A stretch of DNA of 64,000 nt from Pseudomonas koreensis (GTDB lineage Bacteria > Pseudomonadota > Gammaproteobacteria > Pseudomonadales > Pseudomonadaceae), in contig NZ_JAAQYM010000004.1 in the NCBI RefSeq assembly GCF_012986595.1, positions 620,001-684,000 of the forward strand. Direction: 5' to 3'. The position numbers were made by a program, and so were the translations under genes. Of this stretch, positions 16,572-25,750 are shown one piece after another. How positions within the stretch are numbered: the stretch's first letter is position 1; each line of letters begins with the position of its first letter. The notes under the pieces were generated by a model that was given only the letters and a program-made list of their open reading frames with translations, was not told the DNA's origin and did not search any database.

Positions 16572-17012
16572 TTACCGGCCGGCCGCCTTGGCCGCTGCCT
16601 CGACCCATTTGCCCAGATTAGTGCGCCCATCTTCCTTATTCCACAGATAGTGAAGAGCGCCTTCGACCCGTAATGCGCAGCAGGCAGTAGTTTCCTGATT
16701 AAGATCAGCGATCTTACTGATGTCTACTGTTAGGATCCCGTTTCCGCGAGCGAGGCTTTGGGCAATTTCGTACTTAACCCACTTGCTTTTATCGGTGTTT
16801 GCGCCGACAAGCACTACCGTAACGGAAGTACCTTCCAGTTGCCCGTCAATCCACGCTTTGATCCCTGCATCACCCTTGCGCTCTACGGCTTCAAAATCAG
16901 CTTTATCGATGTAACCGTAGAATTGTTCACGCCCAATGACGTTGCTATTGCGAACGTTCATCACGCGCTGCACATCGTCATACTTGAAACTGAAGAAAAC
17001 CTTTCTGGCCAT
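16572..17012 (-). CDS. thsB: Thoeris TIR protein ThsB (first type)
   Basis: 146 residues, the last gene of the operon, starting 11 nt after the thsA stop. MARKVFFSFKYDD begins a ThsB-type TIR-like domain (DUF1863/TIR-like). The catalytic glutamate candidate is E82 in KWVKYEIAQSL. In type I Thoeris, ThsB proteins sense phage and make a cyclic ADP-ribose isomer from NAD+ that activates ThsA. The protein appears complete. Having a second TIR gene in the same operon may broaden phage recognition. Confidence 0.85.
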   Translation of the reverse strand: MARKVFFSFKYDDVQRVMNVRNSNVIGREQFYGYIDKADFEAVERKGDAGIKAWIDGQLEGTSVTVVLVGANTDKSKWVKYEIAQSLARGNGILTVDISKIADLNQETTACCALRVEGALHYLWNKEDGRTNLGKWVEAAAKAAGR

Positions 17013-17023
17013 AAATGAATTCC

Positions 17024-18475
17024 CTAAATGAGAGGTAGGAGGTTGAGGATGACTTCATGAGCGCGAGCTAGATCGGTAGCCTCATCGCCCAATTCACGCA
17101 ACAGTGCCGTGATCTTATTTCCGTGGGGGTGCTTGGACTCATCGAAGGTCTTCATGACTTCCTCCCAGAGCAGCCTGGACATCGATCCCGTGATTCCAAC
17201 CGGGATCACGAAAATGCCATTTTCCATCGCAATATCGAACTCTTCGCGCATACCACCGGACAGGACGGTCTCTTCTCCTTTTAGCTTGTTGCCAAAGACG
17301 AAAATAGCTACGCCAGCATGAGCAAGCATGTTTTGGCGATACTCAGTCCATATTTGATCGAGGGGCTTCTGTCCCACTTGGCTTTGCGGAAAAGGCCTGA
17401 GAATGAGCTGGTCGTTGTCCAAGCGACCTCCATTCATGATGGTTTGCTCCAGAACACCGGTGATAACCGCACTTCCTATCCCGAGACCAAAGCCCGAGAT
17501 CACCCGGTACTGATCCTTGCTAATGGCTTTGCTGAGCTTGTAGACAAACTGCTCCGCTTCGCTCTCTGACCAAGGGCCGTAATCATGCGCCGCGCCGGAA
17601 ATAAACAGAGTCTTCTTCTTGTGCTTGTGCTCAATCGCTTTGAGGATCTGTGTTATCTCAGCGAACTCCTCCACATAGGTAACCTTTATGCCAACCCGCA
17701 GCAGTTCACCTTTGAAAAGCACCTCTTTACGCTGCCGGTACTCAAAGTCGGCCTGCGACTCTCCATCATGCTGGCGAGCCCGGCGCAAGATGCAGTGGTG
17801 TTGACGTTGATCCTGGGCGTACTGAATTCTTACGCGACTGAGAATGTAGTCCAAGTTTGGGTCGGTGAAGCTGAAGCCCAAGAACAAGAAGGTTTTGGAG
17901 ATCAAATCGCCGCTGAGCGCGGTTATGAAGGGTTGCATCTTTACGTGGTAACGTTCGTAATCATCCCGAATCAACACCGCTTCCGAAGCGTGTTCAACGT
18001 CACCGTGCATCTTGTAGACCACTGCGTCCCGTTTGGGCTTGGTCGTGGCCAATTGCTTCGTGGTGTGTTTGGTGTCAGCGTTTTTTTCGTTGCTCTCAAG
18101 CGCAGTTTCTATCAGTCGATCGTAGTTAGTCGTCCAGTACGTCTGAATGGGGAGCCGGGCGAGTATTTTGTGGTTTTCTGTAGGTGCAATCTTGCTGGAA
18201 AATTCGGATACCAGAAGCTGATTTAGTTTAGCCCGGTTAGCGCCGTGTACGTTGGCATGGTACTGAGCAAGGGTCACCAGATCCCACTCTTTTTCGACAT
18301 CGAGCTCCAAGTCATCGGCGATTGGTTTGAGCAGCTTTTTCCAATCTACGTAGCCGGCAGCCATCGAAAAACCAGCGCCAGCAAATATTGCCAAGTTACC
18401 CTCGGCTAATTCTTTGGACAGTTCATCGATGAGACGCAGTTGGTCGCGCGCCATGTATGGGTTTTCTGTAGTCAT
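17024..18475 (-). CDS. thsA: Thoeris effector ThsA (SIR2 plus SLOG/STALD)
   Basis: 483 residues. An N-terminal SIR2-type NADase (about 20-280) shows FAGAGFSMAAG at 31-41, N117 in TTNYDR and H157 in KMHGD, matching the catalytic Asn and His of Bacillus ThsA. The C-terminal SLOG/STALD sensor (about 287-483) has SGFGLGIGS at 327-335, R380 in TEYRQNM and GMREEFD at 408-414, near the positions known to bind the signal in Bacillus ThsA. On activation it depletes NAD+ and stops growth. Flanked by TIR genes on both sides: thsB2 lies 28 nt upstream and thsB1 11 nt downstream. All key residues appear present, so it is probably functional. Confidence 0.92.
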   Translation of the reverse strand: MTTENPYMARDQLRLIDELSKELAEGNLAIFAGAGFSMAAGYVDWKKLLKPIADDLELDVEKEWDLVTLAQYHANVHGANRAKLNQLLVSEFSSKIAPTENHKILARLPIQTYWTTNYDRLIETALESNEKNADTKHTTKQLATTKPKRDAVVYKMHGDVEHASEAVLIRDDYERYHVKMQPFITALSGDLISKTFLFLGFSFTDPNLDYILSRVRIQYAQDQRQHHCILRRARQHDGESQADFEYRQRKEVLFKGELLRVGIKVTYVEEFAEITQILKAIEHKHKKKTLFISGAAHDYGPWSESEAEQFVYKLSKAISKDQYRVISGFGLGIGSAVITGVLEQTIMNGGRLDNDQLILRPFPQSQVGQKPLDQIWTEYRQNMLAHAGVAIFVFGNKLKGEETVLSGGMREEFDIAMENGIFVIPVGITGSMSRLLWEEVMKTFDESKHPHGNKITALLRELGDEATDLARAHEVILNLLPLI

Positions 18476-18503
18476 GTTGTGTGCTTTTGGTGGGGTAGAA
18501 GGG

Positions 18504-18998
18504 CTAGAGGCTGCGTACCCAGGTGCCTTGATTCTTTGTGTCGAACAACGCTAGGCCGCCTGAGTTGGCGGTGTCGATGCGGGAGTAGAGGCGCAGATAT
18601 TCGTTACCATAGAAAGAACCATTTGCATCAGTGGTGGGCACCACAGCTATGCGATTTAAGGGCTTTTCGCCATCTGCATATCCAATCTCCCAAGGACACC
18701 AACGTGATGCAGTGGAGTTTTCAGTGGCGAGGAAAAGAAACCAATCGGCGCCGATGATTGCTCTCTTGATCCGCTTAGCGGTTTCCACGTCCGGCTGATC
18801 AGGCATCTGCTGGTCTTGCCAGTCGATATAGATGTCCCAGCCTTGCGCTACAAGCATTTGCTGCAGCCCAAGTGCTAATCGTTCGTCCTTGTGGCTATGG
18901 CTGAGGAAGGCGGAGGGTTGCCCGTAGCGTTTGGCGCTGAAGCTGCGCTGTGTGCGGCCATATGCAGCATTAGTTAGGTCAGATTGGCGAATCGTCAT
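18504..18998 (-). CDS. thsB: Thoeris TIR protein ThsB (second type)
   Basis: 164 residues. A TIR_2-like domain begins at SAFLSHSHKDERLALGL (29-45), with WDIYIDWQD and catalytic glutamate E104 in RWCPWEIGYADG. It differs clearly from the ThsB at 16572, so the operon carries two TIR types, as several natural Thoeris loci do. Its ATG overlaps the stop of the 73-codon frame upstream by ATGA. Expected role: phage-triggered production of the cyclic nucleotide that activates ThsA. Confidence 0.85.
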   Translation of the reverse strand: MTIRQSDLTNAAYGRTQRSFSAKRYGQPSAFLSHSHKDERLALGLQQMLVAQGWDIYIDWQDQQMPDQPDVETAKRIKRAIIGADWFLFLATENSTASRWCPWEIGYADGEKPLNRIAVVPTTDANGSFYGNEYLRLYSRIDTANSGGLALFDTKNQGTWVRSL

Positions 18999-19216
18999 TT
19001 CTTGGTGCGTCCATGTCTAGTTGAATCAAAATGCCATCTTTGAATAACCAACTCAAGTAGATCGGCGAACAAAAACGAGTGTTTAAACGTTTTTTTCGCC
19101 GTCATAAAACGGATATCACATAGCGGCAGGCCTGTTTTGTCACGCGTGTAGCTCGCGATATCATATTTAATGATAAGTCTTCTTAGACTAAAGTATTGGA
19201 TTGGTTCCTTTTTCAC
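18995..19216 (-). CDS. Small hypothetical protein coupled to Thoeris
   Basis: A 73-codon frame from a GTG. Its stop overlaps the thsB2 ATG by four bases, the pattern of translational coupling. The product is basic, with YFSLRRLIIKYDIASYTRD and KKTFKHSFLFADLLELVIQR, and no recognised domain. It could be a coupled leader, an accessory component, or only an open frame. The ribosome-binding site is weak and the start is uncertain. Confidence 0.4.
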   Translation of the reverse strand: MKKEPIQYFSLRRLIIKYDIASYTRDKTGLPLCDIRFMTAKKTFKHSFLFADLLELVIQRWHFDSTRHGRTKK

Positions 19217-19549
19217 CTATGGATGCTCTCAAACGCCTTTGGGCGCATGAAGGGCAGAGCTCAAAAAATGAGGTGAGTCAGGAGGGGCTGATAGAGATCT
19301 CGATCTGTCGCACTCTCTCGTTATCAGCTAGCGATGTTAGTCGTGCTAAAAATATAGGCGCCTTCACGAAATTGTCATAAAGCTACAGATCACTGCTGGG
19401 AGCAGGTCTTTGGAAATAGTTGAGGTGATGGCTATTTGGCCTTAGCATTGCTTACTCTAGGAGGGTCTTTGCCGGTGACTTTTGGTCAAAGGGCTTAAAG
19501 CTTTGTTGGAGCGGAATTAACTTAAATCGTCGAGTAGTTAAGAGCTAAT
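19217..19549. other. Divergent gap before Thoeris and the membrane protein
   Basis: Probably holds the Thoeris promoter (minus strand) and the promoter of the membrane protein at 19550. No gene, repeat or clear operator is visible. Confidence 0.4.
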
Positions 19550-20215
19550 ATGGCTAATGATATCTGGAGTCTGGTACTCAATGTTGTAGCATCATTCATT
19601 TATGCAGGGATCATGTCTCTGTGGGGGATGAGAGGGAGGCGCTCTGTTCCGCAACCTATCTTAAATCGGAATGCAACTACAATTGAGCCAATTGAATTAG
19701 TTGAGCCTGATGGCTCGGCGGGAATTGATCGACGACTGAAAAATCGCGAAAAGGCTGATAAAACAGCGTACAGGTTTGTTTTCTATCTGGTGACATTTGG
19801 GATGCTCTATCTTTCGATTTCCACTCCTCCAGTATTTAAGGCGCTATTTTCGAGTGGAGAGGTTTATTTAAGCAGCGCTCGCTTTATTGGAGAATATCTA
19901 CCTGCGATTCCTGTTGGTAAAACTAATCTCCAGCTTGCTTTTTTTCTGATTTCAGCGCTGCTCTATATTCCTTTGCTTCTTGTTTCTGCGTTTTTAGCTG
20001 AACTGATCTCGCCGCTGGTCGACTCCTTAAAAGAGGTTACGGATCGCATTTTTGTAGCCATAACAATGCTGGTGTCAGTTGTGCTTTGTATTCCAGTGGC
20101 AGCAGCTTCAGTCTGGTTGTTTTTCGATACAACCTATACGAACGCTCTTTTGAGCGTTTTGTTTTTCGCCGCGCTGCCATTCATTTTTCAACAGGCGCAA
20201 TCAGGGCGTCGCTAA
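19550..20215 (+). CDS. Multi-pass membrane protein of unknown function
   Basis: 221 residues with five likely transmembrane segments: about 8-26, 75-92, 125-148, 165-185 and 195-213 (for example IFVAITMLVSVVLCIPVAAA). A charged cytoplasmic loop with EKADKTAYRF lies between the first two. Codon use is AT-richer than the core genes. It is divergent from Thoeris and convergent with the recombinase block. Its place between defence and recombinase genes makes an anti-phage role possible, but nothing in the sequence proves it. Confidence 0.6.
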   Translation: MANDIWSLVLNVVASFIYAGIMSLWGMRGRRSVPQPILNRNATTIEPIELVEPDGSAGIDRRLKNREKADKTAYRFVFYLVTFGMLYLSISTPPVFKALFSSGEVYLSSARFIGEYLPAIPVGKTNLQLAFFLISALLYIPLLLVSAFLAELISPLVDSLKEVTDRIFVAITMLVSVVLCIPVAAASVWLFFDTTYTNALLSVLFFAALPFIFQQAQSGRR

Positions 20216-20351
20216 ACGCGCCTGTTTTGGGACATTAGTCATCAGACCGAATGGGTGAGGTCTCAATTTCACTGCAAGCTAAATTCGACAGTGCCAGCTA
20301 AAGGATGGGCTGGCACTCGTTCGAGTTGAAAGACTACACGCCTCCTCCTGA

Positions 20352-20765
20352 CTAACCTTTTCTATCCGGCTTAGGAATCGGGTTCATCAGCTTGTCCCGA
20401 GTCAATCCATTCAACGCAGCGTTGTGAATGAAGATCTGAGCAGTTTCGGCCATGAGTTGGAGCTCTTTTTTCAACCGATTATTCTCCTCCTGCAGTCTGA
20501 GAATCTGCTCAGCTGCAGCGGTGAGGCTTTTCGGCAACGGCATACTTGCCATGCGATCCCGGTCTGAAGTGATCTCCGCTTTTCTAACTTTGTAAGCGTT
20601 AACAACCAATGCTTTTCCGGCCAGCGCTTGGCGGGTTGGAACAAAGCCCAAGGCCGATTGAGAGGCTTCGCATATAGCCTCCCAAGTCAGCTTTTTCTTC
20701 GACGGCCACTCTCTGATAATGGCCGTTATAGCTTTAAGCTCCTTCGCGGTGAACGCGCTAGGCAT
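20352..20765 (-). CDS. Small coiled-coil protein of the recombinase block (DUF6262/TnpC-like)
   Basis: 137 residues, the last gene of the block, overlapping the upstream recombinase by 8 nt. The N-terminal part looks DNA-binding (FTAKELKAITAIIREWPSKK, then LTWEAICEASQSALG). A coiled coil follows: AAEQILRLQEENNRLKKELQ. Small proteins of this type accompany Tn554-type and related recombinase sets (TnpC, DUF6262) and may be the small member of the gamma-mobile-trio set. Likely an accessory or orientation factor for recombination. Confidence 0.65.
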   Translation of the reverse strand: MPSAFTAKELKAITAIIREWPSKKKLTWEAICEASQSALGFVPTRQALAGKALVVNAYKVRKAEITSDRDRMASMPLPKSLTAAAEQILRLQEENNRLKKELQLMAETAQIFIHNAALNGLTRDKLMNPIPKPDRKG

Positions 20766-22803
20766 CGTTGTTTTCTTCCATCAATTCTTTCAGGCAGCTT
20801 AACAAATCGTCGCTGTAGACGTCACTGAGCCCACTGGACTCAAGCAGTTCAGGGTGTTTGGTCGTCAGTATGCGCTTGGCGTGTGTGAAGTCATGACCCA
20901 CCATTTGCACCGGGCTACCATCCGGAATCGCTGGATTTTTGTGCATCGCCACAATCTCATCCAGGCGCACTAGGTACAGTTGATGGCGATCGACCCAGCG
21001 TGTCGCCGCACGATTGCCTGCCTCGATTTCCTTGAGTGCTGCCTCCAGGTTTTCCGCAACATGCGCGCGCTCGCGCTCCACGGCCTTCAGGGAGTTCTTG
21101 TGCCCTTTGCAATGCAGCAGCTCTGAGCAGTTCAGACAGTCTGCAGCCTTCTCACAGGCTGATACCGTCCATGGATGAGTACAGATGCCATACCGGGTCG
21201 TTATGTGGGGACCCTTGCCGAGGATGCTGTATTCCTCCTCCGTGATAGGGGTGTGTGTGGTATCCGTCACCGGTATCAAACGATCACCAATTTCCCTTGC
21301 AGTCCGCTTCGGGTCTTTATGCATGTACGTGCGTGATTGCTGAACAGATGCGCGACCGCTCCATGCAGTAATTCGTTCGATGGCAACACCCGCCTCTTCA
21401 GCGGCGGTGTTTAAGAAGTGCCGAAGTTGATGGGATTTCAGGGTGATGTTTTCGTAACCATGTCGGTGCAAGAAGGAAGGGTAGGTCTTGCCATTGAGCT
21501 TGCTCACGTTGTTCTGAGACAGACGTTTGTTGTAGTAATCACCATTGATGGGGGCCAGGAAAATCGGGCTCGTCGCAAAGCCATCCGCCAATTGGAATTC
21601 GCGGAAGCAAAGGAGTGATTCCGACATTTTGGGCGGCGTGATGGAACAGAGCCTCGGGTCTACCTGGTAAGGGAAGAACGGGTTGTTCTTTTTGTGATAC
21701 TCAACCACGGATGCCCATAGTGTCCTAAGCGTCCATCCTGCCAACCTACGATGGCCCTCCATCCATTTCATCAGGTTTTCTGCTGACTTGAGGGTAGGGC
21801 GGCCCAGTGCCGCGACGGCTTGGTCGCGTGTCAAAACCTGATCCGGGGGAACGTCCGGACAGGTTTCGTGCGGATAGAAGTCCTTCGCGCCAGATTCGTA
21901 ATAGCGCGCGAGCTTTCGACCTTCTTCAGTGATTTTCTCCAAGCGTCGGAAAGCCTCTTCGCAGTGGCTTGCCATCACCTGCGGAATCTCTTTCGTGACA
22001 ATTTTGTTTATCTTTGGAGAGTAGTGCCGCAGGAATTTCTGAGGTTGGCCGAGAGTGTCGAAGTCCTCTTCTAGCGATACGGGCTTCAGCCAGCTCTGTT
22101 CATTGATGCGAAAAGGTGCCGAAAGGAAGATGGCCGTAATACTAGTGATGTAGGTTGCCTCATCATTCAGATCACCTGTGTGGCCGTTTGCAAAGATTTC
22201 GGCGAGCGCCAACAGAGTTTCGTCAAGGGGAAGCTTCGTTTCTCGGTCGTAGGTAGCGCCAGGTTCTCGTAGGCCTCGGAAAGGGTGCTGCCAGTGGCGA
22301 ATGCCACTAGAGGTGATGTTGTGCTTGGTGACTTCATCAACCAAGTTTTTTAGCGCCGCGCCCATACCTAAAAGATCGACATAGGTCTCCTTGATGATGG
22401 CAGAGGCGCGATCAAGGTGCTGCTCCGAAAGCCGAGTAATGTCTGCATAGCCGTCTACTTCAATGAGCGCTTTTTCAACGACCATTATTATAGAGAAGTC
22501 TTTTGCGGGCACCTTTGTGGCGCTTCCTCGTCGCGTTTCCACGATGTAGGCCTTGGCGAACTCAATAAACTCAGGTGCTAGTTGTTGGCTTGCCGAGGGC
22601 GTGACGCTCTTATGCAACCCCGCGTTCTGCAAGTTCAAAAAGCGAAGCCTGCCACGAGGTAGTACCCATACGTTGTCGCTCCAGTTAAAGCTTGAGAGAC
22701 TGGCATATGTTGGGTTTACATGCCTCGCATTGAAAATGTAGTTGGCAAGGTTTTGAGCGTTCGCGATAGCGGCTTTTGATTTGAAAGGCGTTGGCATTAA
22801 CAT
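20758..22803 (-). CDS. Tyrosine recombinase 3 of the block, with C-terminal Cys cluster
   Basis: 681 residues. ATG 22803 is chosen because it lies one base after the previous stop (TAA-A-ATG) with GGAAGA upstream; a longer frame from 22953 overlaps the neighbour. The catalytic part shows LKSHQLRHFLNTAAEEAG, then ITAWSGRASVQQSRTYMHKD, giving the H-x-x-R-H box and the nucleophile tyrosine. A Cys cluster (CTHPWTVSACEKAADCLNC, then LLHCKGH) follows, as in TnpB-type large recombinases. It acts with the two adjacent recombinases, presumably to cut and move the island. Confidence 0.8.
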   Translation of the reverse strand: MLMPTPFKSKAAIANAQNLANYIFNARHVNPTYASLSSFNWSDNVWVLPRGRLRFLNLQNAGLHKSVTPSASQQLAPEFIEFAKAYIVETRRGSATKVPAKDFSIIMVVEKALIEVDGYADITRLSEQHLDRASAIIKETYVDLLGMGAALKNLVDEVTKHNITSSGIRHWQHPFRGLREPGATYDRETKLPLDETLLALAEIFANGHTGDLNDEATYITSITAIFLSAPFRINEQSWLKPVSLEEDFDTLGQPQKFLRHYSPKINKIVTKEIPQVMASHCEEAFRRLEKITEEGRKLARYYESGAKDFYPHETCPDVPPDQVLTRDQAVAALGRPTLKSAENLMKWMEGHRRLAGWTLRTLWASVVEYHKKNNPFFPYQVDPRLCSITPPKMSESLLCFREFQLADGFATSPIFLAPINGDYYNKRLSQNNVSKLNGKTYPSFLHRHGYENITLKSHQLRHFLNTAAEEAGVAIERITAWSGRASVQQSRTYMHKDPKRTAREIGDRLIPVTDTTHTPITEEEYSILGKGPHITTRYGICTHPWTVSACEKAADCLNCSELLHCKGHKNSLKAVERERAHVAENLEAALKEIEAGNRAATRWVDRHQLYLVRLDEIVAMHKNPAIPDGSPVQMVGHDFTHAKRILTTKHPELLESSGLSDVYSDDLLSCLKELMEENNDA

Positions 22804-22804
22804 T

Positions 22805-24406
22805 TTATTTTTCTTCCAATTCGGCTTTGCGTTTCTCGCACAATGCAATAACCGTTTTGACGGCCCTGATATCCTTGTCAAGCTGAAGAGGTGCCAACAT
22901 GCGGCGCGACTTGCTCGGCAAGTGGATGTTGTTTTCTTCTTCTTGGCGATCAATGAGCCGAATCAATACCTCTTCGTGCGGCCCGTACACCCAGGGCTGA
23001 AATTTGTTGCAGCGGTAGCAGGGGATCGGCACCGAAGCGGAGCAAAATCCTGATTCGCCGCAAGTGCCCACACCCTTGCGTCCATCCAGCTCAATTCGGC
23101 TGGTCGGATCATCGCCTCGGATAGCGTGGGACTCTTCATCCCTGATTACGCCGCTAAATGCTTGTGCCAGAGGAGCAAGCAGTGTCCCAACGTCGTTGTT
23201 GAGGGTTCGCGCGCGTTCAGCTGGATCGTCATAGTAAGAATCGAGAGAAATTGGGGACTCGTGACCCAACCAATACTGAAGAACCTTCCTCGGCACTCCC
23301 AACCTTGCCAATTGACGGGCGCGCGTGTGCCGCATCCGATACCCAAATTCGTGAAGCAATTCTCCTGTCCTCTCGGAGAATACAGGGCTACCATCTTTCC
23401 TCTGGAGGATTTGGGAGATTGAAGACGCGCTTTTATGCCAGATTAACGAGTAGTAGTATTCGTCGCCTGCTGCATATTTATCTGCCAACTTTTTTCTTTT
23501 TCTAAGCGCCGGCTTATCAATTGTAAGAAAAAAAGGTAGCTGGCCTCGCTCGATCTCGCTTAAAGTTTTTCCAAAGAAATTCTCAAAGGCTTCGATGGAG
23601 TTTTTAATTTGAAGTTGACAGATGCTCCAGAGGTCATCACCCATTGGGTGAACTTCAGATTTTCCGTCGCGAAACTCTCCGGAGTGTTCATCTTTTACGC
23701 TAGGAAAGGATACGCGCTTTCCAGATACACCAAAGGTAGACCCCTCAGACTCAAAATCCATATTTTTCAGGTATGAGAGTTGTTTTGGGCGTCTGCCGTA
23801 TTGAGCATTCAATAGCGTGGCTACGCTATTTTGCAAGCTAATCCGCCCCGTGCCATAGTCGTGCCACATCGTACTGACTAAGTCATCATACTCTTGTTCC
23901 GAGTACCAGCCTGTATCGATATTTCCCGCGATGGCTCTACTGTTCGGCTTATGGTAGGGGCGTTGAAGTCTATGAACAGTGTCAATCACCTCGTCACTAA
24001 CACCGGGGATGCCTAGTGAATGCCAAGTGATTAACATGTTTCCGATTTCATTGGCCGTTTTATCGTTTTCACCATCAATAAGTTTCGAATAGGATTCTGG
24101 TGTGAAAGTTGATGTCGGGTTGATTCGCAAAACTTTTACTAGGCAGCGAATTTCGTTACGCATTGTGCTGGCGGACAGCTTTCCGGTGCGGCCAACTGTT
24201 ATTACCATTGATTTAAAACCCTCAACGGTTTTTTCGTCCATGGTGAGAATCGATGTGATCTTCATCCCATAGTGGCCGACCAGGTTTAGATGGTCACCGT
24301 TGAACTCTGCTATATAGCCTCTTTTGTTTTTAACGCTGCTTTTATCAAATTTTTCAAGTGTGGCCAGTATCTGTGTCGGTACTTCAAGCTTTTCACGGGC
24401 GCTCAT
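22805..24406 (-). CDS. Tyrosine recombinase 2 of the block
   Basis: 533 residues. The start overlaps the previous stop by ATGA. Catalytic region: NAQYGRRPKQLSYL (R near 205), YRMRHTRARQLARLG (around 356-370) and LQYWLGHESPISLDSYYDDP (tyrosine near 391). The usual first His of the H-x-x-R box is replaced by Tyr here (Y356-R-M-R-H), which is unusual but seen in divergent recombinases. A C-terminal Cys cluster (CGESGFC, then CYRC) probably binds zinc. Second gene of the coupled set. Confidence 0.8.
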   Translation of the reverse strand: MSAREKLEVPTQILATLEKFDKSSVKNKRGYIAEFNGDHLNLVGHYGMKITSILTMDEKTVEGFKSMVITVGRTGKLSASTMRNEIRCLVKVLRINPTSTFTPESYSKLIDGENDKTANEIGNMLITWHSLGIPGVSDEVIDTVHRLQRPYHKPNSRAIAGNIDTGWYSEQEYDDLVSTMWHDYGTGRISLQNSVATLLNAQYGRRPKQLSYLKNMDFESEGSTFGVSGKRVSFPSVKDEHSGEFRDGKSEVHPMGDDLWSICQLQIKNSIEAFENFFGKTLSEIERGQLPFFLTIDKPALRKRKKLADKYAAGDEYYYSLIWHKSASSISQILQRKDGSPVFSERTGELLHEFGYRMRHTRARQLARLGVPRKVLQYWLGHESPISLDSYYDDPAERARTLNNDVGTLLAPLAQAFSGVIRDEESHAIRGDDPTSRIELDGRKGVGTCGESGFCSASVPIPCYRCNKFQPWVYGPHEEVLIRLIDRQEEENNIHLPSKSRRMLAPLQLDKDIRAVKTVIALCEKRKAELEEK

Positions 24407-25656
24407 TTGTTCTTCCTGCTTTTACTGTCTTTTGCTGTATCTTCCGCAATTGCCAAACCTGTTTTAAATGCGGACTCGCGCACGTAACGACGATCATAGA
24501 TTTTGGCGGACTCTGATCCTGGCACCCACCCCATGAGATACTCCCTGTCAGAACGTTCTTTCGCCTCACTCACGCCCTCTGCCTCACACTTAAGAGAGAA
24601 GCGATAGTTCCAGTCATGACGAAGCAAGTGGGGGTGAAGATGCCTCAGGCGCGCGTCTTTTTTGATCATCTCCGTAAGAGCAGCCCTGAAAGTATTCAGA
24701 GTAATCTCTCGTCCTTGGCCCTGTCCCTTTTTATGCTTTACGAAAATGAAAGCGGTCTTCTCAAACCCCACATTTGGAATGTCGGCACGCCAAGTCCCCA
24801 AGTACTCAAGGATCATCTTTTCAAGTTGGGGAGAGATTGCGATGTCTCGGCCTAATGTCTTTGCGACAGGCTGCATTTGACGGCGGTCGTAACGATCATC
24901 ATGGTTGCGCTCAACAACAAGGTAGGCATGATCACCACCCCGGGCGGGAAGGAAATGCTCTAACTTCAGGCTTAAAAGCTCTCCAGCCCTCATGCCCGAG
25001 TCGTAAAGAATGTAGAGGGCCAGCGCGTTGCGAAAGGCAATGCCCTTATCAAATTCGGTCGCGTCGTCATCGTATGGATTGGAGAACATCTCCAATAGTG
25101 CTTCGCGGGTGACCTCATCCAGCTTTTTGTCGATCTGCTTTTGTTTTGCGGCTGCTGGGGAACCAGACTTGACCTTACGTTCCAGCAGGCTCTTCTCAAG
25201 CTTTTCGATGAGCGCATAGTTTTCCGGTGCGTTCGAGTCTTGGGTGAGGCGCCCAAAGAGCCAGGACAGATAGAGGGCAAGCACGTTCAGCGAGTTGTTG
25301 ATGCGTCTGCCCGTCACCTGAGAGCCATCATCCTCGCGGCTGCTAACCGAGATGTGCTGGGTCAGAGACTCCACTTCTGGCAGGGACAGAAGCTTCTTGG
25401 TGGCGAACCGTAGCTCAAGGTCTATGCCTTGCTCATCAGCCCAGGTGTACAGGCTTTTCAGGACGTACAGGTTCGCCCTTTGAGTGTTCGCGGTCAGACT
25501 GGCCGTCCGAAGGCTCGTGTAGGCTGTTGGATAGAACAGCGGAAAACCGTCACCATCGGTATCATAAAGGAGGGAGAATCGCCTGCCGTTCCTGGCAATG
25601 TGATCCTTCACCTTCAGTGTCTGTTTACGTTTTTGATCGGACTTTGTATTTTTCAT
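24403..25656 (-). CDS. Tyrosine recombinase 1 of the block
   Basis: 417 residues, the first gene of the four-gene set. The N-terminal half is a SAM-like core-binding domain. The catalytic domain has R223 in DSGMRAGELLSLK, H343-x-x-R346-H in HPHLLRHDWNYRF and tyrosine 387 in SAKIYDRRYVRE. Overlap with recombinase 2 by ATGA implies co-translation. The set matches gamma-mobile-trio or Tn554-like elements. I cannot assign the trio names (Y, Z, X) from memory. Its promoter must lie in the 94-bp gap shared with dnaQ. Confidence 0.82.
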   Translation of the reverse strand: MKNTKSDQKRKQTLKVKDHIARNGRRFSLLYDTDGDGFPLFYPTAYTSLRTASLTANTQRANLYVLKSLYTWADEQGIDLELRFATKKLLSLPEVESLTQHISVSSREDDGSQVTGRRINNSLNVLALYLSWLFGRLTQDSNAPENYALIEKLEKSLLERKVKSGSPAAAKQKQIDKKLDEVTREALLEMFSNPYDDDATEFDKGIAFRNALALYILYDSGMRAGELLSLKLEHFLPARGGDHAYLVVERNHDDRYDRRQMQPVAKTLGRDIAISPQLEKMILEYLGTWRADIPNVGFEKTAFIFVKHKKGQGQGREITLNTFRAALTEMIKKDARLRHLHPHLLRHDWNYRFSLKCEAEGVSEAKERSDREYLMGWVPGSESAKIYDRRYVRESAFKTGLAIAEDTAKDSKSRKNK

Positions 25657-25750
25657 TTTTGGTTTTTACATTTTTTAGCCGGATTTTGGAAGCAGATTTC
25701 CCTCAAGGGCTGCTACCATAGGGCTTCAAGGTCGAGGTTATTTACTCTTT
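25657..25750. other. Island/core junction between recombinase 1 and dnaQ
   Basis: A 94-bp AT-rich gap between divergent genes. It probably holds an element end, as recombinase genes of such elements lie at the terminus, plus the promoters of both genes. No direct repeat or clear attachment site could be identified by eye. Confidence 0.4.
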
